Shown here in pieces: positions 60,007 through 64,000 of a stretch of DNA of 64,000 nucleotides; the stretch's first letter is position 1; every line of letters begins with the position of its first letter. Source of the DNA: Rhizobium sp. S152 (lineage in GTDB: Bacteria > Pseudomonadota > Alphaproteobacteria > Rhizobiales > Rhizobiaceae); NCBI RefSeq assembly GCF_030380735.1, contig NZ_JAUDRZ010000026.1, forward strand, positions 964,827-1,028,826, written 5' to 3'. Made by a program: the position numbers and the translations under genes. Below the pieces are notes generated by a model that did not search any database, was not told the DNA's origin, and worked only from the letters and a program-made list of their open reading frames with translations.

Positions 60007-60888
60007 ATGGAAAAGCAACTTCAGGAACTGCGCGCGCTGGCCTCGAACGCGGAAAATCGCCGCACGGAAACGGGAATTCCACGCATCGCGATGGTCCAGG
60101 GAGAGATCCCCGAGCATAGCCTTTCGGCCGTCTACGAGCCGATGATCAACCTGATCCTGACAGGCTCGAAGACGATGACGGTCGGCGAGCGGACCTTTGC
60201 CTACGACCCGGCGACGTATTTCGTCATGTCCGTCGACCTTCCGGCCGTCGGGTCGGTACATCCCTCGACCACCGGGGAGCCATATCTCGCCGTCAGTCTG
60301 ACGCTTCATCCCCCAACGGTCGCAGCCCTCATCAGCGACCTGCCCGTGCAGGTCTGCAGCAAGCTGTTCGGTTCCGGCTTCTCGGTCGCGCCGGTCAACG
60401 AGGAGTTGCTCGACGCCTGGGTGCGTATGCTGCGGCTGATGGACCGTCCGGACGAGATCGCGGTGCTTGCACCTGCCTACGAACGGGAGATCCTGTTCCG
60501 GGTGCTGCAGGGGCCGTTGGGCTGGATGCTTCGGGACATCGCCGCTCCTGACGCTGCGCTCTCTCGCATCGGCGTTGCGATCCAGTGGATCCGCGAGAAT
60601 TTTGCCAAGCCTCTGCGGGTGGAAGCGCTCGCCGAGATGGCGGCCCTCAGCGTTTCAGCATTCCATCGCCACTTCAAGGCGGTGACGGCACTCAGCCCAA
60701 TTCAGTACCAGAAGCAAGTTCGTCTGCTACACGCGCGCACGCTTCTCATGTCCGGCGAAGGCAATGCGACGTCCGTGGCCTTTGGCGTCGGATACGAAAG
60801 TCCAAACCAGTTCAGTCGGGAATATGCTCGGCAATTCGGGCTGCCACCGTCGAAGGACGTCGTGAGGCTTCGCGGCCAGGCCGCCTGA
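60007..60888 (+). CDS. AraC-family transcriptional regulator
   Basis: Encodes 293 residues from ATG 60007. AraC_N ligand domain ('VYEPMINLILTGSKTMTVGE', 'YFVMSVDLPAVG') and DNA-binding domain ('KPLRVEALAEMAALSVSAFHRHFKAVTALSPIQYQKQVRLLHAR', 'VGYESPNQFSREYARQFGLPP'). It is a paralogue of the AraC proteins at 49690 and 52485. It is divergent from the short-chain dehydrogenase gene at 59126 with 137 bp between. No strong ribosome site is visible before the ATG. Confidence 0.88.
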   Translation: MEKQLQELRALASNAENRRTETGIPRIAMVQGEIPEHSLSAVYEPMINLILTGSKTMTVGERTFAYDPATYFVMSVDLPAVGSVHPSTTGEPYLAVSLTLHPPTVAALISDLPVQVCSKLFGSGFSVAPVNEELLDAWVRMLRLMDRPDEIAVLAPAYEREILFRVLQGPLGWMLRDIAAPDAALSRIGVAIQWIRENFAKPLRVEALAEMAALSVSAFHRHFKAVTALSPIQYQKQVRLLHARTLLMSGEGNATSVAFGVGYESPNQFSREYARQFGLPPSKDVVRLRGQAA

Positions 60889-61246
60889 CGTCGTCCTGCG
60901 TCCAACTGCCCGACTCAAACGCCAGAACAAATCGAGCGGCCTTCGCCGAGGACGTCACGCTTTTCCGTTACGCTATCATGCTTTGGCCCGGCAGCAGCCG
61001 GTATGCTTGCAATAGGCAACAACGCAAATGCGATCACGATCGATTTCCATTGAATCAAGCTTGCCCCCTCACCCTGGATGTAAGAGACGGCGCTGCTCCG
61101 ATCCTGTCAAGATGCACGCGAGGCGTTCAGGAAAATGCAATCCCTTGATCGAGCCAGACTTAAAGCGGGACGCCGAGCCCGTATCCGGAGACGGGAGGAT
61201 ACGTGGTCTTGCCTTCTTGTAGCAGTTCCAGTGCCGTGCCCCCCAA
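60889..61246. other. Intergenic region without a supported gene
   Basis: About 360 bp between the AraC gene and the FixK-type promoter. Short frames on both strands lack ribosome sites and family character. Nothing specific is seen. Confidence 0.4.
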
Positions 61247-61296
61247 CTTGACATCGATCAACACCCTCCCCCCATAATCCGCTACACTCCTCCAAA
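61247..61296 (+). promoter_or_regulatory. FixK/FNR-type box and promoter of the universal stress gene
   Basis: TTGACATCGATCAA (61247-61260) fits the anaerobox TTGAY-N4-RTCAA on both arms. TACACT at 61283-61288 is a fair -10 box. A transcript start near 61295 would place the box centre at -41.5, the class II activation distance. The gene starts at 61329. Confidence 0.65.
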
Positions 61297-61328
61297 TTGA
61301 TCGCATCAAGGTCCAAAGAGGATATCCC

Positions 61329-61766
61329 ATGTATACCCGCATTCTCATCCCCACCGATGGTTCGCAACTGGCGACAAAGGGGCTGGATCACGGTCTGGCT
61401 TTGGCGAAGGCGCTCGGTGTTCCCGTCACCGTTGTCAGCGTCACGGTGCCGCTCGGTGGCCTGGCGCTGCAGGGCGTCGTGCAGGCGCAGGCGCTGGAGA
61501 GCTATGACCAGGGCGTCAGAGAAGAGCTCGCCGCCACCGAACGGCTGGTCCGGCAAAAGGTGGCGGAAGCAGGTGTGGCTGCCGAGTTCATCAGCGAGAC
61601 GGCCATTTCGGCGGCAATCGGCATCATCGAAACCGCGCAGGCGCGCAACTGCGGGCTGATCGTCATCTCCTCGCATGGCCGCACGGGCGTCGTCCGGATG
61701 ATCCTCGGCAGCCAGACGCAGGAAGTGCTGGCGAAGTCGACGGTTCCGGTGCTGGTGGTCAAGTAA
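61329..61766 (+). CDS. Universal stress protein (UspA family)
   Basis: Encodes 145 residues with AGAGGA upstream. It begins 'MYTRILIPTDGSQLATKGLDHGLALAKALG' and has the ATP-binding loop 'SSHGRTGVVRMILGSQTQEVLAKSTVPVLVVK' at the end. Members bind ATP and support survival under stress or low oxygen. A FixK/FNR-type box upstream suggests induction when oxygen is low, which is common for usp genes in rhizobia. It is monocistronic. Confidence 0.9.
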   Translation: MYTRILIPTDGSQLATKGLDHGLALAKALGVPVTVVSVTVPLGGLALQGVVQAQALESYDQGVREELAATERLVRQKVAEAGVAAEFISETAISAAIGIIETAQARNCGLIVISSHGRTGVVRMILGSQTQEVLAKSTVPVLVVK

Positions 61767-61808
61767 CGGCGACTTGTCCAGCTTGGTCAACCTTGGCCCG
61801 ACCGCCTA

Positions 61809-61909
61809 AAACAGTTGCAGAAGAAGTGCGAAGCGGTTTTCCGTCCGGAATTGCGTGAAAACAAAAGGCTAGAGCTGTTCCGCTATTCGAAGAAAAGCGG
61901 AATTGCTCT
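61809..61909. repeat. Rhizobial intergenic palindromic repeat, copy 2
   Basis: Same element as at 326-427, sharing AAGTGCGAAGC, CCGTCCG, GAAAACAAAAGG, AGAGCTGTTCCG and GCGGAATTGCTCT. It lies between the convergent ends of the stress-protein gene and the GFA gene, and its right end supplies bases of the GFA stop codon. The inner stem GAGCTGTTCCGC / GCGGAATTGCTC is conserved. Confidence 0.75.
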
Positions 61910-62300
61910 AATCCTCGAACCGGCCTGACGCGTCGCGGTCCCGCTCGTAGCGCCTGATCACGGGAAAGGCCGGCAGCCAGGATTCGCGGCGGATGGTCCA
62001 GAGCTCGTAGGTCGGCGCCAGCTGGTCGGGCGCATCCAGCGATCCGAGGCTCACCTCGATCTCGTCGTCCGACTTCCCGAAAACGGACGAACCGCAGCGC
62101 GGGCAGAAGAATCGGCCGCGGTAGTCGCGCGTCTCTCCCTCGATCGTCACCGCGTCCGCAGGGAAGATGGCGGAGGCGTGAAACAGGGCGCCATGATGCT
62201 TGCGGCAATCCAGGCAGTGGCAGATACCGATTCGGTAAGGTCTATCCATCGCCACGATACGAACGGCGCCGCATAGGCATCCTCCAGTCAATCGTTTCAT
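61908..62300 (-). CDS. GFA (CENP-V / glutathione-dependent formaldehyde-activating) family protein
   Basis: Encodes 130 residues from ATG 62300, with GGAGG 8 bp upstream. All zinc cysteines are present: 'GGCLCGAVR', 'CHCLDCRKHHGALF' and 'FFCPRCGSSVFG'. The family holds one or two zinc ions; few members have a proved activity, and formaldehyde activation is not general. It ends at the palindromic repeat and is not part of an operon. Confidence 0.88.
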   Translation of the reverse strand: MKRLTGGCLCGAVRIVAMDRPYRIGICHCLDCRKHHGALFHASAIFPADAVTIEGETRDYRGRFFCPRCGSSVFGKSDDEIEVSLGSLDAPDQLAPTYELWTIRRESWLPAFPVIRRYERDRDASGRFED

Positions 62301-62838
62301 GGCGACTTCCTCCAAAGCAAGTGCTGTAACAGTTTCCCTGGCTCATACCGTCATGAAAATCTATTGTTTAATATGGCACGACAGCGAATAGTCCAGACAA
62401 GATTTATTTAGTATTCCAACGCCAGTTCGCGCACCGACATTCTCCATGATTTTTTCGCGTATGACTGAAAACACATAATAAAGCACGCGCCGTCACACCT
62501 TGAAGCTATAATCAAAATTATCAATTCGCTACATTTCTGCAGTCGCGATGCTCGATAGATGAAAGTATTTGGAGCAGTTATTAACGCGGCTTTAAATGTT
62601 TTCCTGATAAGGCGTCAATGTCGCGAAAAATTGCTACGCGGCACTCGCACAAGCTAGCGCGGAAAATCCGAGCTCCTTCCAAGCTCGAATTGCATGATGC
62701 CTTTCCCGCGCAGGTTCACATGAGCCATGTTCCCCATTTATTTCGCTTTATTTGCGGAAGTCGGATCGGTCCCTTCAACGGAGACGTCTGGCGGCAGATA
62801 GGCGTGACCCGTCACTAACCGGTTTCAAGGACACGTTC
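62301..62838. promoter_or_regulatory. Long AT-rich control region of the octad-repeat gene
   Basis: 538 bp without a supported gene, clearly lower in G+C than the rest. It contains TTAA-CGCGGCT-TTAA at 62581-62595 (CtrA-like core site), a short GTGAC/GTCAC palindrome at 62804-62815, and AAGGA before ATG 62839. Its length suggests complex control of the gene downstream. Confidence 0.45.
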
Positions 62839-64000
62839 ATGACTTCGATTCTCTCTTCATTATCCGCCGCGCAGATTTCAAGACTTTCGACGGCCACCAT
62901 TGCCGGCCTTAATTCGGAAGACGTAAACGCCTTGGGCAGCGCCCAGCTCAAGGGCCTGACGTCGACCCAGATTTCTTCCCTCAGCACAGAAAACCTCGCG
63001 CTCTTCAGCTCCGAAGATCTTCGCGCCCTCTCTGTCACCGCAGTCAAGGGCCTGACGGTGGAGCAGATCGGTATCCTCGACTCCGCTCAGATCACTGGCC
63101 TTTCCTCGCAGCAGGTCACTGCGCTTTACACCAGCCAGGTCGCCGCCCTGTCCACCGAGCAGATCGAAGCCCTGACGAAGGATCAGATCGCCGGCCTGAC
63201 TTCCGGTCAGGTCGCAACGCTTAGCACCGACGAGTTGGCTCTCTTCACCACCGACGAGATCGCCGCAATCAGCGCCAAGGCTCTTGCGGGCATGACGACC
63301 GAAGCTCTTCACGGTCTCGGCACCGAAAACGCCGAAGCCCTGACCAAGACCCAGATCGCCGGCCTGTCCTCCACACAGCTCGCTTCGCTGACTTCCGACA
63401 GCCTGTCGACCTTCTCGCCCGACGAGATCAAGGCCATCAGCACCAAGGCGCTCGCCGGTCTCTCCACCGACGTTCTCTCCAAGCTCGGCACCGAGACCAT
63501 CGCATCGCTGAGCCGCACACAGGTTGCCGCCCTCTCCACCACCCAGTTCGACTCCATGTCGACTGAGCAGGTCGAGGCGCTGACCTCGGATCAGATCGCC
63601 GGTCTGAGCTCCGCCCAGGTCGCAACGCTCAACAGCACCGAACTGGCGCTCTTTGGCACCGACGAGATCGCCGCAATCAGCGCCAAGGCAATCGCCGGCC
63701 TCGCCACCGAGGTCCTCGCGGCCCTTGGCACCGAAACCGCCGAAGCCCTGACCAAGACCCAGATCGCCGGCCTGTCTTCTGCACAGCTCGGTTCGCTGAC
63801 CTCCGACAGCCTGTCGACCTTCTCGCCCGACGAGATCAAGGCCATCAGCACCAAGGCGCTTGCCGGTCTCTCCACCGACGTTCTCTCCAAGCTCGGCACA
63901 GAGACCATCGCATCGCTGAGCCGCACACAGGTTGCCGCCCTCTCCACCACCCAGTTCGACTCCATGTCGACTGAGCAGGTCGAGGCGCTGACCTCGGATC
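62839..64000 (+). CDS. Giant-type octapeptide-repeat protein, start only (runs off window)
   Basis: ATG 62839 with AAGGA 7 bp upstream; the frame stays open to the end of the window (387 codons). From the first residue the whole product is an unbroken series of 8-residue units, 48 complete, of the form [S/T]-x-x-[Q/E/D]-[I/L/V]-x-x-[L/I/F], such as STEQIEAL, TKDQIAGL, SPDEIKAI. A higher-order unit of 17 octads (408 bp) begins at 63175 and repeats at 63583 and again at 63991; the last eight octads of the first two units are the same at protein level. Ser/Thr at position 1 and an acidic or Gln residue at position 4 form a helix N-cap box, so each unit probably starts a short helix. There is no signal peptide, so export, if any, would need a C-terminal signal (type I secretion). 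The family is not recognised with confidence. Confidence 0.75.
   Translation, partial: MTSILSSLSAAQISRLSTATIAGLNSEDVNALGSAQLKGLTSTQISSLSTENLALFSSEDLRALSVTAVKGLTVEQIGILDSAQITGLSSQQVTALYTSQVAALSTEQIEALTKDQIAGLTSGQVATLSTDELALFTTDEIAAISAKALAGMTTEALHGLGTENAEALTKTQIAGLSSTQLASLTSDSLSTFSPDEIKAISTKALAGLSTDVLSKLGTETIASLSRTQVAALSTTQFDSMSTEQVEALTSDQIAGLSSAQVATLNSTELALFGTDEIAAISAKAIAGLATEVLAALGTETAEALTKTQIAGLSSAQLGSLTSDSLSTFSPDEIKAISTKALAGLSTDVLSKLGTETIASLSRTQVAALSTTQFDSMSTEQVEALTSD

Noticed and set aside
61273..61278. CATAAT as the -10 box of the stress-protein promoter
   Set aside because: With TTGACA at 61247 the spacing would be 20 bp, too long; TACACT at 61283 fits FixK/FNR class II spacing better.
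62618..62818. 66-codon plus-strand frame before the octad gene
   Set aside because: No convincing ribosome site, no family character, and it lies in an AT-rich control region.
63175..64000. 408-bp DNA repeats considered as a mobile or CRISPR-like array
   Set aside because: The repeats are in frame, coding throughout, and multiples of 24 bp; no spacers or transposase.

Overview
The window is GC-rich, densely coded and almost entirely chromosomal in character. It points to a Rhizobiaceae alphaproteobacterium (Rhizobium/Agrobacterium group). The evidence is a chvE-gguABC sugar transporter with its divergent regulator gbpR, an alphaproteobacterial type of curli operon (csgH instead of csgC), an L-arabonate dehydratase closely resembling the studied Rhizobium enzyme, split mnmC functions, and short palindromic intergenic repeats of the kind common in rhizobia. 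All calls come from reading the sequence; no database search was run.

Layout. 1-9.9 kb: purine breakdown (3' end of guanine deaminase, then puuE, uraD, allA and uraH on the minus strand). Two tandem MntA/HepT toxin-antitoxin modules lie inside that operon, and a HicAB module, an FMN L-lactate dehydrogenase and a LysR/quinone-reductase pair lie nearby. 10-16 kb: head-to-head tRNA-modification genes (FAD oxidase and mnmD), a RibD-like reductase, a large three-PAS hybrid histidine kinase and a Tyr/Pro-rich exported protein. 16.5-19 kb: RhlE-type RNA helicase and an exported protein of unknown function. 19.3-22.8 kb: curli operon csgA-csgH-csgB-csgF-csgG. 23.2-26.4 kb: ATP-grasp / alpha-E / transglutaminase triad, a predicted but poorly understood peptide-modifying system. 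26.4-29.8 kb: small single genes (nitroreductase, NYN-OST-HTH, YCII, FRG).

29.9-39.5 kb: one minus-strand sugar operon, chvE-gguA-gguB-gguC-aldehyde dehydrogenase-arabonate dehydratase. It combines high-affinity uptake of galactose/arabinose-type sugars with the late steps of the non-phosphorylating arabinose route. 39.5-42.9 kb: a J-domain-like protein, a small membrane protein, an inositol 2-dehydrogenase and an acyltransferase. 42.9-47.7 kb: xylose transporter xylFHG with a divergent ROK repressor and a clear palindromic operator. tRNA-Arg(CCG) follows at 47.84 kb.

48-60.9 kb: an accessory-looking block with five short-chain dehydrogenases, three AraC regulators, a LysR regulator, a zinc-less MDR reductase, a PanE-like protein, two NTF2-like proteins, a saccharopine-reductase-like protein and a frameshifted VOC gene. 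Most sit as regulator/oxidoreductase pairs, and no integrase is visible. 61-64 kb: a universal stress protein behind a consensus FixK/FNR box, a GFA-family protein, and the start of a very repetitive protein built from an unbroken 8-residue repeat that runs off the right edge.

The points most worth a second look are the octapeptide-repeat protein, three TTAA-N7-TTAA (CtrA-like) sites upstream of surface or signalling genes, the curli operon architecture, the ATP-grasp triad, the toxin-antitoxin pairs embedded in the purine operon, and the FixK-type promoter of the stress protein.
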